Below are positions 8,657 through 16,817 of a stretch of 64,000 bases of DNA, one piece after another (within the stretch, counting starts at the first letter, position 1; every line of letters starts with the position of its first letter). This DNA is from Allonocardiopsis opalescens (GTDB taxonomy: Bacteria; Actinomycetota; Actinomycetes; Streptosporangiales; Streptosporangiaceae). The notes below the pieces were generated by a model. The model was not told the DNA's origin. It ran no database searches and saw nothing but the letters and a program-made list of their open reading frames with translations. The translations under genes were made by a program, and so were the position numbers. The stretch lies in assembly GCF_003002095.1 (NCBI RefSeq), contig NZ_PVZC01000009.1, positions 62,001-126,000 on the forward strand. The letters run 5' to 3'.

Positions 8657-9431
8657 ACCTGCGGTGGCGCAGGCTGGGCAGCTTCGCGCGCACCTCGGCC
8701 AGGCGCTCGCGGTCGACCTCGGCCATCGCCCAGCCCGGCGTCTCGCCGAGGCCCGCCAGCACCACGCCGAAGGGGTCCACCAGCGTGCTGCGGCCGCAGT
8801 TGGCCGGGCTCACCTCGCCCGAGCCCGCGACGTAGACGGTGTTCTCGATCGCACGGGCGCGCAGCAGGGTGGTCCAGTGGTCCTCCTTGTACGGGCCCGC
8901 CACCCACGCGGCCGAGACGGCGACCAGTTCGGCCCCCGCGTCGGCCAGCCGCCGGTACAGCTCGGGGAAGCGCAGGTCGTAGCAGGTGCTCAGGCCCACC
9001 ACCGTGCCGTCGAGCGTGAAGGTGACCGCGTCGGGCCCGCCGGGGGTGACGTTGTCGGACTCGCGGAAGCCCAGGGCGTCGTAGAGGTGCATCTTGGTGT
9101 AGGAGGCGAGCAGTTCCCCGCCGTCGACCGCGACCGAGGTGTTGAGCACCCGGCCGGCGCCGCCGCCGTCGTCGGGCCGGTGCATGCCGGCCACGATCGC
9201 GATGCCGTGCTCGCGGCTCAGCGCCCGCAGCCGGGTGGTGAAGGGGCCGTCCAGCGGCTCGGCGGCCGCCCTGATCGCCTCGGCGCCGGTCCAGAAGCGG
9301 GCCATGGAGCCCTCGGGGAAGACCGCCAGCCGCGAGCCGGCCGCCGCGGCCGCGCGCACGCCCTCGGCGATCCGCTCCAGGTTCGCCGCCTTGTCCTCGC
9401 CGACGGCGAACTGGTGCACGCTGACCCGCAT
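8625..9431 (-). CDS. Carbon-nitrogen hydrolase (nitrilase superfamily amidase)
   Basis: The 268-residue enzyme starts at ATG 9431, with GGGAGG five bases upstream. The full Glu-Lys-Cys triad is visible: E40 in LAVFPEGS, K113 in SYTKMHLYDALG and C150 in STCYDLRFPELYR. The middle and end also fit the family (LLRARAIENTVYVAGSGEV, STLVDPFGVVLAG). Relatives of this size include omega-amidase, deaminated-glutathione amidase and actinobacterial (R)-stereoselective amidases. They act on cytosolic carboxamides. The exact substrate is not predictable. Its 3' end overlaps the DUF998 gene on the other strand by 32 bases, so the two transcripts would be complementary at their ends. Confidence 0.9.
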   Translation of the reverse strand: MRVSVHQFAVGEDKAANLERIAEGVRAAAAAGSRLAVFPEGSMARFWTGAEAIRAAAEPLDGPFTTRLRALSREHGIAIVAGMHRPDDGGGAGRVLNTSVAVDGGELLASYTKMHLYDALGFRESDNVTPGGPDAVTFTLDGTVVGLSTCYDLRFPELYRRLADAGAELVAVSAAWVAGPYKEDHWTTLLRARAIENTVYVAGSGEVSPANCGRSTLVDPFGVVLAGLGETPGWAMAEVDRERLAEVRAKLPSLRHRRFTVAPDRPDR

Positions 9432-9520
9432 ACCGCCTCCCATCGGACGGGCGCCGCCCCCAGCGGCGGCACCGCGCCTCAAGGGTACGCGCGGACGCGG
9501 CGGGCCGGGCGGCGCCGCGG

Positions 9521-9841
9521 TCAGCCGACCCTGCGGGGCCGCCCGCGCAGCCGGGCGATCCGGCGGTGCAGCCGCCGGATCAGGTGGTGGGCGTGGTCCC
9601 GGTCCTCGCGGGCCTGCCACCACTCCCGGTAGTGCCGCCTGGCCTCGTCGCGGGCCAGCGCCAGTTCGCGTTCGAGCTCGGCGACCCGGGCGCGCCCCTC
9701 GGCCTGCCGCCGCTCGTAGGCGGCCATGGCGCCTTCGCGGCACCAGACCTCTTCCTGTGCACGCCCCAGTTCCGCGGCCAGCTCACGCAGCCAGGCGGAC
9801 CGCTCCGTGCGAAATCCCCCGACAAACCACACAGCTGCCAT
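9521..9841 (-). CDS. Small coiled-coil hypothetical protein
   Basis: This is a 106-residue highly charged protein, rich in Glu and Arg from residue 15 onward with a heptad-like pattern (RVAELERELALARDEARRHY). It is predicted by eye to form one long helix or coiled coil, and it ends in an Arg-rich basic tail. There is no signal peptide or catalytic motif. The ATG at 9841 lacks a clear ribosome site, so the true start may be the internal ATG (MAAYERRQ). I do not recognise the family. It could be a real small protein or a chance frame in GC-rich DNA. Confidence 0.45.
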   Translation of the reverse strand: MAAVWFVGGFRTERSAWLRELAAELGRAQEEVWCREGAMAAYERRQAEGRARVAELERELALARDEARRHYREWWQAREDRDHAHHLIRRLHRRIARLRGRPRRVG

Positions 9842-9970
9842 CTAGCCCGCGCGTTCGGCGCGTAACCGGCGCCCACCGGCAAGAACACCCAAGTACGGGC
9901 AAGAAAGCGGCAAGCCCACCGCTCCGGGCCGCGCCGCGCCCGCTCCGGCGGGGCGGCGCGGCCCGGGCGG

Positions 9971-11305
9971 TCAGCGGGTCAGCTCGCGGGCGCGGGCGCG
10001 CTCCACCACCACCGGCGAGCCGGAGCTGACCGCCACCCGGCGGCGCCTGCGGTCGATGCCCACCCCGGGGCGCACGGTGTCGTAGATCTCCTCGAAGCGC
10101 GCCAGCGAGCGCTCGTGGTCGTGCCGGCGGGCGATCTCCAGGCTGGCCTCGGCCATCGCGGCCCGCTTCGGCCCGGACTCCAGGATGCTCAGCACCCGGT
10201 GCGCGAAGGCGCCGTGGTCGCCGGGCGGGTACAGGTAGCCGTTGCGGTCCTCGTCGACCAGGTGCGGCAGGGCCATGGCGTCGGCGGCCACGACGGGCAG
10301 GCCGCTGGCCATCGCCTCCAGGGTCGCGATGCTCTGCAGCTCGGCGATGCTGGCGATGCCGAACACGTCGGCGGCCTGGTAGGCCATCGGCAGCTCGTCG
10401 TCGGGTACGAAGCCGAGGAAGCGCACCCGGTCGGCCACGCCCAGGCTCGCGGCCAGCTGCTCCAGCGCGGCGCGGCGCGAGCCGGTGCCGACCAGGGCCA
10501 GCTGCGCGTCGCGCACCTTGGCGATCATCGGCAGGGCGCGGACCATGTCGTCGATGCGCTTCTCGTCGTCCAGGCGGCCGACGAACATGACGGTCTCGCG
10601 CTCGGGCAGGCCCAGCATGGCGCGGGCCTTGGCGCCGCGCTCGGGGCGCGGGTGGAAGCGGGACAGGTCGATGCCGCAGGACACCGCCTCGACCGGGTGG
10701 CCGAAGCCCTTGTCCAGCAGCAGCCGGGCCGCCTTGGCGGTGGGGGTGGTGACGTGGTCGACCGTGCCCATCACCCGGACGAAGTCGCGCCAGGCCAGCC
10801 CGCCGGTGGGGCCCTGGAGCGGGCCGGGCACGTGGGCGTAGTGGAACAGGTTCTCCGGCATGAAGTGGTTGGTGAGCACCACCGGAGTGCCGTTGCGGCG
10901 GCCCGCGGAGATGAGGGTGCGGCCGATCACGAAGTGACCCTGGGCGTGGATCACGTGCGGGGCGAAGCGGTCGAGCAGCCGCCGCAGCGTGCCGGCCAGG
11001 CCGAGCGGCAGCGCGGTGCGCATCGTCGGGTGCACCAGCACCGAGGCGGAGCGCACCCGGTGCAGGGTGACGCCGTTGCGCCGCTCGATCCGCGGCGGCC
11101 CGTCGGGCGACGGGCAGACCACATGCACGTCGTTGCCCCGGGCGGACAGCCCCTCGGCCAGGCGGGCGGTGAAGTAGGCGGCCCCGTTGACGTCCGGCGG
11201 GTAGGTGTCGGTGCCGATCAGGATCCTCTTGCGGGTGGGCTCGGCCGGCACGGCCTGGTCCACCGCCGACATGCGCGGCGCGGAGGAACCGGAAGGGGAG
11301 GTCAT
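9971..11305 (-). CDS. GT4 glycosyltransferase
   Basis: The 444-residue GT-B enzyme is translationally coupled to the upstream transporter gene by an ATGA overlap at 11302-11305. The donor and acceptor signatures of GT4 are clear: ILIGTDTYPPDVNGAAYFTA near the N-terminus, VIHAQGHFVIGRTLI, VMFVGRLDDEKRIDDMVRAL, LVGTGSRRAALE and the E-x7-E region ASIAELQSIATLEAMASGLP. Family members build glycolipids, phosphatidylinositol mannosides or diacylglycerol glycosides at the cytosolic membrane face. The coupling to a DMT transporter suggests a membrane glycolipid or its precursor, but this is inference. The same frame stays open across the upstream gene, which is a GC artefact. Confidence 0.88.
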   Translation of the reverse strand: MTSPSGSSAPRMSAVDQAVPAEPTRKRILIGTDTYPPDVNGAAYFTARLAEGLSARGNDVHVVCPSPDGPPRIERRNGVTLHRVRSASVLVHPTMRTALPLGLAGTLRRLLDRFAPHVIHAQGHFVIGRTLISAGRRNGTPVVLTNHFMPENLFHYAHVPGPLQGPTGGLAWRDFVRVMGTVDHVTTPTAKAARLLLDKGFGHPVEAVSCGIDLSRFHPRPERGAKARAMLGLPERETVMFVGRLDDEKRIDDMVRALPMIAKVRDAQLALVGTGSRRAALEQLAASLGVADRVRFLGFVPDDELPMAYQAADVFGIASIAELQSIATLEAMASGLPVVAADAMALPHLVDEDRNGYLYPPGDHGAFAHRVLSILESGPKRAAMAEASLEIARRHDHERSLARFEEIYDTVRPGVGIDRRRRRVAVSSGSPVVVERARARELTR

Positions 11306-12288
11306 GAGTGGTCTCCAGAGAAGAATGTGGTCAGGTTGGTGTCCGAGGACCCCGGGCGCTGTTCGGACGCACCGCGCTCCGGCGCGGTCGCGTCCGGCGC
11401 GCCGGGGCGGGCGCCGCCCTCCTCGGACGCCGGTTCGGGATCGGGATGCGTGCCGCGGGTCGCCCTCGCCAGGCCGACCGTGCCGGCCACCGCGACGACC
11501 GCCGAGACGGCGGCGACCACCCGGGCGGGCAGGTCGCCCGGCAGCGGCTCGCCGAGGACCAGGGCGCCGATGCCCACGCCGGTGACCGGGTCCATCACCA
11601 TCAGGGTCGCGTAGGCGGCGGCGAAATAGCCGGTGCGGTAGGCGTTCTGGATCAGCAGCCCGCCGAAGACCGCCAGTCCGATCGGGGCGAGCGTCATCCA
11701 GCCGATCAGGCTCGCCGGATCCTGCGTCGCCTCGTAGCCGAGCACCCGGGCGAACGCCGAGGTGGCGCCCATCGCGAGCCCGGCCAGCACGGCGAGCAGC
11801 AGCGCCCGCCGCGCCCCGTGCACCCAGTGCGCCGCGGCGAAGCCCCCCACGCCCACCGCGACGACCGAGAGCAGCAGCACCCACGCCTCCGTCGTGCTCA
11901 GGTCCGGCGCGATGCTGACGTGCGGGAAGGCGAGCAGCAGGCCGGTGAGGCCGAGCATCACCGCGACCGAGGCGACGACGTCGCCCAGGTGCACTCTGTG
12001 GCCTTTCAGCACGGCGGCGAAGACCACCGCGAAGAGCAGGGCCGACACTCCGATGGGCTGCACCACGGTGAGCGTGCCGTGGCTCAGCGCGAACAGGTGC
12101 AGCCCCACGCCCACCGCCACCGACGCCGTGCCGATCAGCCAGCGCGGCCGGCTCAGCAGGTGCAGCAGCAGGCTGAGCCGGGCCAGGGTGCGGCCCGGCG
12201 CGCCCACGGCGTCGCGCTCCTGCAGCGCCGACCCGAACGCGAAGAAGAACGCGCCCGCGAAGGCCGAGCCGATGGCCCATACCGACAT
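11302..12288 (-). CDS. DMT-superfamily transporter
   Basis: The 328-residue membrane protein has about nine or ten hydrophobic helices, starting with SVWAIGSAFAGAFFFAFGSA right at the N-terminus. It shows the internal two-half organisation of drug/metabolite transporters. VVQPIGVSALLFAVVFAAVL and VMDPVTGVGIGALVLGEPL are the repeated EamA-type sequences (the second contains the Gly-Glu of the family). The last 50 residues form a charged, Pro-rich cytosolic tail. The start is ATG 12288 with GAGGT ahead. Its stop overlaps the start of the GT4 gene, so the two are one operon. The substrate is unknown. Confidence 0.87.
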   Translation of the reverse strand: MSVWAIGSAFAGAFFFAFGSALQERDAVGAPGRTLARLSLLLHLLSRPRWLIGTASVAVGVGLHLFALSHGTLTVVQPIGVSALLFAVVFAAVLKGHRVHLGDVVASVAVMLGLTGLLLAFPHVSIAPDLSTTEAWVLLLSVVAVGVGGFAAAHWVHGARRALLLAVLAGLAMGATSAFARVLGYEATQDPASLIGWMTLAPIGLAVFGGLLIQNAYRTGYFAAAYATLMVMDPVTGVGIGALVLGEPLPGDLPARVVAAVSAVVAVAGTVGLARATRGTHPDPEPASEEGGARPGAPDATAPERGASEQRPGSSDTNLTTFFSGDHS

Positions 12289-12850
12289 GTCAGCTACCTC
12301 GCGCTCAGTGAAGTGGACGGCGGGACACGGGGACGGGCGGGCACCAGGCCGGCGCCGCCGCTCCCACGGCGCGGGGGCGGCTGGCGAACACTGGTACCAC
12401 CGGCAGCGGGCCGGCCGGCGGCGCCCCGGTGGTGCCGAGCTGAAGTTCCGGCGTCGGGAGGGTCAACGCGCCGGCTCGGCCGGCACGCCACCGGCCTGCC
12501 CGAAGATCGGTCATGTTCCTAGCTATGTCCATCCGCGGCGCCATCGTCAACGCGCTCCGAAGGAGGTCAGGGAAAGCTCAGGGGCGGGTGCGGACCGGGC
12601 CTCAGGGGTTCCCCGATGCCGGCCTCCGGCACCGCCCCGCGCACCGCGCGGGCGGGGTGCCGCCGCGGCGGCCGGTGCCGGTGGAGAGTCGCCGTGTCCG
12701 GCGCTAGGGCGCCGCATAGCCCTCCCCGTCGTTCGACCGTGCCGTCTCGCGGACCGCCCCCGCGGTCACGGGCGACGGCGGGCTGCGGCCGCCGCGCCGC
12801 AGGGTCCATGATGCCCCTCGCGTCCGGCGTTACACGCGCGGCCGCGCCGC
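12289..12850. other. 562-base intergenic region with a probable terminator hairpin
   Basis: It separates the kinase gene from the transporter/GT4 operon, all on the minus strand. An imperfect GC hairpin (arms around 12629-12642 and 12646-12660) could terminate the kinase transcript. TTGACG (12550-12545), 17 bases, then CATAGC (12527-12522) on the minus strand is a weak promoter candidate for the operon. Short open frames here (12305-12550 minus, 12513-12707 plus) have no supporting motif or start context. Confidence 0.45.
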
Positions 12851-14098
12851 TCAGCCGCTGTGGCGCGCGGCGGAGATCTCGGCCGCCGGACCCGCGTCAG
12901 AGCTGGACGAACCGGTGTTGGTGCTGGTCAGACCAAGGATAATCGCGATGATCAGCGAGAGGATCAGCGCCCCGGTGCCGACGGCGGCGATGATGACGGG
13001 GACCCGGCTCTGCCGGACGGGCGGCGGCGCGGACGAGGGGCGCACCGCCGCCGGGAAGTGCGGGCCGGTGCCGCCGAAGGGGACGGGCCGGGCGGCCGGA
13101 TGCGGTCCGGACGGGCCCGCGGGGTAGCCGGGGACCGTCCGCATCGGCGGGCCCGCGGGGTAGGCGGCGGGCGGCGGGGTGTGCGGGCCGGTGCGGGCCG
13201 GCTGGGGCCCAGTGCCGGGCCGGACGGTCTGCGGACCCGTGGGCGCGCGGCCGCCCTGCGGCGGGGCGGGCGGTGGTGCGGGGCCGTCGTCGCCGATCAG
13301 CCGGGACAGCAGCGTGGCGGCGGACGGGCGCGCGGCGGGCCGCTTGTCCAGGCAGGCCAGCACGATGCCGCGCAGCGGTTCCTCCAGGGCACCGAGATCG
13401 GGGCGGCCGTTGAGCACCCTGTTGATGACCGCGGGCACACTGTCGGAACCGAAAGGAGCCTTTCCAGTGGCGGCGAAGGCGATCACGCAGCCCCAGGCGA
13501 AGATGTCGGCCGGGCGGCCCAGTTCGCCGCCCTCGATCTGCTCGGGCGCCATGTAGGACGGGGTGCCCAGCACCGAGCTGGTCTGGGTGGCGGCGCCGTC
13601 GACGGCGCGGGCGATGCCGAAGTCGATTACGCGGGGCCCGTCGGGGCCCAGCAGCACGTTGGCGGGCTTGAAGTCGCGGTGCACCACCCCGGCCTTGTGG
13701 ATGGCGACCAGCGCCGTCGCGGTGGCGACCGCGAGGCGGTCCAGGGCCGAGCCGGTGCGCGGCCCGCCGTCGGCCACGGCCTGCTGGAGCGAGGGGCCGT
13801 CGATGAACTCGCTGACGATGTAGGGGAACTGCGCCTGGAGGTCGGCGTCGAGCACGGCGGCGGTGCAGAAGGCCGACACCCGCTTGGCCGCCTCGACCTC
13901 CTTGGCGAAGCGCTGCCGCAGCCGCGGCTCCTCGGCCCACTCCCGGTTGAGGACCTTCACGGCGACCTTGGCCGCGGTGCCGTCGCCGGAGTCGCGGTGC
14001 CCCAGGTAGACCACGCCCTGGCCGCCCTGGCCGAGCCGGGCGGTGAGCTGGTAGGCACCGAGCCGAGTGGGATCACCGGCCCGCAGCGGCTCCGGCAT
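12851..14098 (-). CDS. Membrane-anchored Ser/Thr protein kinase (PknB-type)
   Basis: The 415-residue kinase starts at ATG 14098 with a strong GGAGGAG site. The catalytic domain (about 1-270) is complete: glycine loop LGQGGQGVVYLG, K48 in VAVKVL, HRD at 140-142 in VVHRDFKPANVLL, DFG at 159-161 and the APE motif in TPSYMAPEQIEGGE. A 90-residue Pro/Gly/Thr-rich linker leads to one transmembrane helix near 370-390 and a short, Ser-rich extracytoplasmic tail. There are no PASTA repeats, so it is not PknB itself. The tail is too short to be a conventional sensor. Actinobacteria carry many such kinases, which phosphorylate cytosolic Ser/Thr targets. Its target is unknown. Divergent from the GH20 gene. 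Confidence 0.92.
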   Translation of the reverse strand: MPEPLRAGDPTRLGAYQLTARLGQGGQGVVYLGHRDSGDGTAAKVAVKVLNREWAEEPRLRQRFAKEVEAAKRVSAFCTAAVLDADLQAQFPYIVSEFIDGPSLQQAVADGGPRTGSALDRLAVATATALVAIHKAGVVHRDFKPANVLLGPDGPRVIDFGIARAVDGAATQTSSVLGTPSYMAPEQIEGGELGRPADIFAWGCVIAFAATGKAPFGSDSVPAVINRVLNGRPDLGALEEPLRGIVLACLDKRPAARPSAATLLSRLIGDDGPAPPPAPPQGGRAPTGPQTVRPGTGPQPARTGPHTPPPAAYPAGPPMRTVPGYPAGPSGPHPAARPVPFGGTGPHFPAAVRPSSAPPPVRQSRVPVIIAAVGTGALILSLIIAIILGLTSTNTGSSSSDAGPAAEISAARHSG

Positions 14099-14270
14099 CG
14101 GGCTCCTCCACGGGGGCTGTGCGGGGATTCGTCCCGGCAGTCACGATTTCGTGCGGACTACCACAGTACCGGCCGGTCCGTGCCGATCCGCGGCGCTCGC
14201 CGCGCCGGGGGGCGGCCGGTACGGGCCGGGGGGTGACGGGCACCCGGCGCCGTGGCAGGATTCCGGGAAG

Positions 14271-14286
14271 TCCGGTCTAGACCAGG
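14271..14286. promoter_or_regulatory. DasR-responsive element (dre) upstream of the hexosaminidase gene
   Basis: TCCGGTCTAGACCAGG contains the perfect 10-bp palindrome GGTCTAGACC. It closely matches the dre consensus bound by the GntR-family regulator DasR of streptomycetes, built on TGGTCTAGACCA. It lies 40 bases upstream of the GH20 start. DasR represses chitin and GlcNAc genes and is released by phosphorylated amino sugars, so a site here fits the function of the gene. Match judged by eye. Confidence 0.8.
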
Positions 14287-14325
14287 GACCGTTCCGCGCC
14301 GACGACCCCAGGAGCCGCAGCAGCC

Positions 14326-15930
14326 ATGGTCATCCCCCTTCCGATGAGCAGCGCCCCCGAGCAGGGCCGGTTCACCCTCACCGCGGACACCCGGCTGGCG
14401 GCCGACCCGGGGCTGGCCGCGGCCGCGCGCCGGCTGCGCGCCGCGGTCGGCCCGGCCACCGGCTTCGCGCTGGCCGACGGCGAGCCGGGCCCCGGCGCCG
14501 TCGTGCTCGCCCTCGCCGCGCCCGCCGCGGCCGAGGAGCTGGGCCCCGAGGGCTACGAACTGGACGCCGGCCCCGACGGCGTCCAGGTGCGCGCGGGCGG
14601 TCCGGCCGGCGCCTTCTACGCCGTGCAGTCGCTGCTCCAGCTGCTGCCGCCGGGGATCCACCGCCGGGCGCCGGTCGAGGGCGCCGACTGGAGCGTGCCC
14701 GCCGTCCGGATGCGCGACCGGCCCCGCTTCGGCTGGCGCGGCTGCATGATCGACGTCGCCCGCCACTTCCTGCCCAAGGCCGCCCTGCTGCGCGTCATCG
14801 ACCTGCTCGCCCTGCACAAGATCAACGTGCTGCACCTGCACCTGACCGACGACCAGGGCTGGCGGATCGAGATCCGCCGCTACCCCAGGCTCACCGAGGT
14901 CGGCGGCTGGCGGCGTGAGACCCAGATCGGCGGGCGGCGCGACTCCCCCGGCGACGGGCGGCCGCACGGCGGCTTCTACACCCAGGACGACATCCGCGAG
15001 ATAGTCGCCTACGCGGCCGAGCGCTTCATCACGGTCGTGCCCGAGGTCGACGTGCCCGGCCACTCCCAGGCCGCCATCGCCGCCTACCCGGAGCTGGGCA
15101 ATCCGGCGGCCGACGGGCGCTCTGAGCCGCTGGAGACCGGCACCCGCTGGGGCATCATCGAGACCGTCCTCAACGTCGAGGACGCCACCGTCGACTTCTA
15201 CCGGAACGTGTTCGACGAGGTCATGGAGCTGTTCCCCGGCAGCTACCTGTGCGTGGGCGGCGACGAGTGCCCCAAGGGCGAGTGGCGCGCCAGCCCGCGT
15301 GCGCAGCAGCGGATGCGCGAGCTGGGCCTGGCCGACGAGGACGAGCTGCAGAGCTGGTTCATCCGCCGCTTCGACGGCTACTTCGCCGAGCGCGGTCGCC
15401 GCCTGATCGGCTGGGACGAGATCCTGGAGGGCGGGCTGGCGCCCGGCGCCACCGTGCTGTCCTGGCGCGGCACCGAGGGCGGGATCACGGCCGCCAGGGC
15501 CGGGCACGACGTGGTGATGTGCCCGGTCGACACGGCCTACCTCAACTACCGCCAGGCCGACTCCGAGGCCGAGCCCGTCCCGGTGGGCACGGTGGTGGAC
15601 CTGGCCACCGTGCACGGCTACGAACCGGTCCCGGCCGAGCTGACCGAGGCCGAGGCCGCCCACGTCCTGGGCACGCAGGTGAACCTGTGGACCGAGCACA
15701 TCGACTCCCCGCGCGGCGTCGACTACATGCTCTTCCCGCGGCTGGCCGCCTTCGCCGACATCGCCTGGGCGCAGCGCACCGCCGACGGCGTGCGCGACCA
15801 CGCCGGGTTCCTGGACCGCCTCGGCCCGCACCTGGAGCGCCTGGACGCCCTCGGTGTGGAGTACCGGCCGCTGGACGGCCCGCGCCCCTGGCAGCGCAGG
15901 CCCGGCGTGCCCGGCTGGCCGCCGCACTAG
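14326..15930 (+). CDS. Beta-N-acetylhexosaminidase, GH20
   Basis: The 534-residue enzyme removes terminal GlcNAc from chito-oligosaccharides or glycans. Residues 1-120 form the GH20b alpha/beta domain. The barrel begins at PRFGWRGCMIDVARHFLP, followed by LHLTDDQGWRIEIRRYP and PEVDVPGHSQAA. The catalytic pair D313-E314 lies in CVGGDECPKGEW; the Asp orients the substrate acetamido group for the neighbouring-group mechanism and the Glu is the acid/base. LNLWTEHID-like and aromatic pocket residues are present near the C-terminus (VNLWTEHIDSP). There is no signal peptide, so it is likely intracellular. AGGAG lies 12 bases before ATG 14326; ATG 14344 is an alternative. The dre site upstream links it to amino-sugar control. 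Confidence 0.94.
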   Translation: MVIPLPMSSAPEQGRFTLTADTRLAADPGLAAAARRLRAAVGPATGFALADGEPGPGAVVLALAAPAAAEELGPEGYELDAGPDGVQVRAGGPAGAFYAVQSLLQLLPPGIHRRAPVEGADWSVPAVRMRDRPRFGWRGCMIDVARHFLPKAALLRVIDLLALHKINVLHLHLTDDQGWRIEIRRYPRLTEVGGWRRETQIGGRRDSPGDGRPHGGFYTQDDIREIVAYAAERFITVVPEVDVPGHSQAAIAAYPELGNPAADGRSEPLETGTRWGIIETVLNVEDATVDFYRNVFDEVMELFPGSYLCVGGDECPKGEWRASPRAQQRMRELGLADEDELQSWFIRRFDGYFAERGRRLIGWDEILEGGLAPGATVLSWRGTEGGITAARAGHDVVMCPVDTAYLNYRQADSEAEPVPVGTVVDLATVHGYEPVPAELTEAEAAHVLGTQVNLWTEHIDSPRGVDYMLFPRLAAFADIAWAQRTADGVRDHAGFLDRLGPHLERLDALGVEYRPLDGPRPWQRRPGVPGWPPH

Positions 15931-16027
15931 CGTCCCGGCGGCGCCGCGCCGCGGCCGCCCGCGCACGGCCGTGGCGGTATATGAGAGCCTGCCGAGGGTA
16001 CGGTCGGCGGCGACCCGGGAGGCACCT

Positions 16028-16813
16028 GTGACGGAACAGCGGGCGGCGCTGGTGCGCATGGAGGTCGAGCGCGGCGCCGCGAGGATCGTGCTCGACTCCC
16101 CGCGCAACCGGAACGCGCTGTCCGCGCGGCTGCGCACCGAACTGGCCGCCCGGCTGCGCGAGGCGGCCGCCGACCCCGGGGTGCGCGCGGTCGTGCTGAC
16201 CGGCGCGGGCCCGGCCTTCTGCTCCGGCATGGACCTGTCGGAGGTCGAGGCCGAGCTGCGCGGCGAGTCCCCCGATCCGTCGGCGCCCACCCTGCCCGAG
16301 CTCATCGAGCAGGTGATGGACTGCCCGGTCCCGGTGGTGGTCCTGCTGAACGGGCCGGTGCGGGCCGGCGGGGTGGGCCTGGTCGCGGCGGCCGACATCG
16401 CCATCGCGCCCGACACGGTCACCTTCGCCTTCACCGAGGTGCGCATCGGCGTGGTGCCCGCGATCATCTCGGTCCCGGTCGCGGCGCGGATGCACGACCG
16501 CCAGCTCAGCCGCTACCTGCTGACCGGCGAGACCTTCGGCGCGGCCGAGGCCGCCGCGGCCGGCCTGCTGACCGCGGCCGTCCCAGCGGAGGCCGTCGAC
16601 GCCGCCGTCGAGGGAGTGCTCGACGGCCTGCGGCTGGCCGCCCCCCGGGCGGCGGCGCGCACCAAGGAGCTGCTGCGCGAGCTGCGCGGGATGGACCGGA
16701 CGGCGGCACTCCACCTGGCCGAGCGGATCTCGGCCGAGTTCTTCGCGAGCGACGACGCCGCCGAGGGGCGCGCGGCCTTCTTCGGCAGGCGACCACCACG
16801 ATGGGCGGTATAA
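16028..16813 (+). CDS. Enoyl-CoA hydratase/isomerase family protein
   Basis: The 261-residue protein starts at GTG 16028, ten bases after GGGAGG. The crotonase fold is visible: an N-terminal RIVLDSPRNRNALSARLRTEL, the first oxyanion loop GAGPAFCSGMDLSEVE and the second oxyanion region LNGPVRAGGVGLVAAADIAIA, then FAFTEVRIGVVPAIISVPVA. The Gly of the second loop is kept. The Glu positions of classical hydratases are not obvious (the second loop reads VRAGGVGL), so hydration of 2-enoyl-CoA is uncertain. An isomerase or other crotonase reaction is possible. Four bases separate it from the lactonase gene, suggesting co-transcription, although the two have no obvious metabolic link. Confidence 0.85.
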   Translation: MTEQRAALVRMEVERGAARIVLDSPRNRNALSARLRTELAARLREAAADPGVRAVVLTGAGPAFCSGMDLSEVEAELRGESPDPSAPTLPELIEQVMDCPVPVVVLLNGPVRAGGVGLVAAADIAIAPDTVTFAFTEVRIGVVPAIISVPVAARMHDRQLSRYLLTGETFGAAEAAAAGLLTAAVPAEAVDAAVEGVLDGLRLAAPRAAARTKELLRELRGMDRTAALHLAERISAEFFASDDAAEGRAAFFGRRPPRWAV

Positions 16814-16817
16814 CGGC

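Noticed and set aside
9971-12280. Single 769-residue minus-strand protein
   Set aside because: The frame is open by GC bias across the transporter gene. The transporter has its own start, helices and stop, and the GT4 gene begins at an ATGA overlap at 11305.
12513-12707. Small plus-strand gene starting MFLAMSIRG
   Set aside because: No ribosome site, and the second half is a translated GC hairpin.
12860-14236. 458-codon plus-strand frame opposite the Ser/Thr kinase
   Set aside because: Antisense shadow of a gene with complete kinase motifs.
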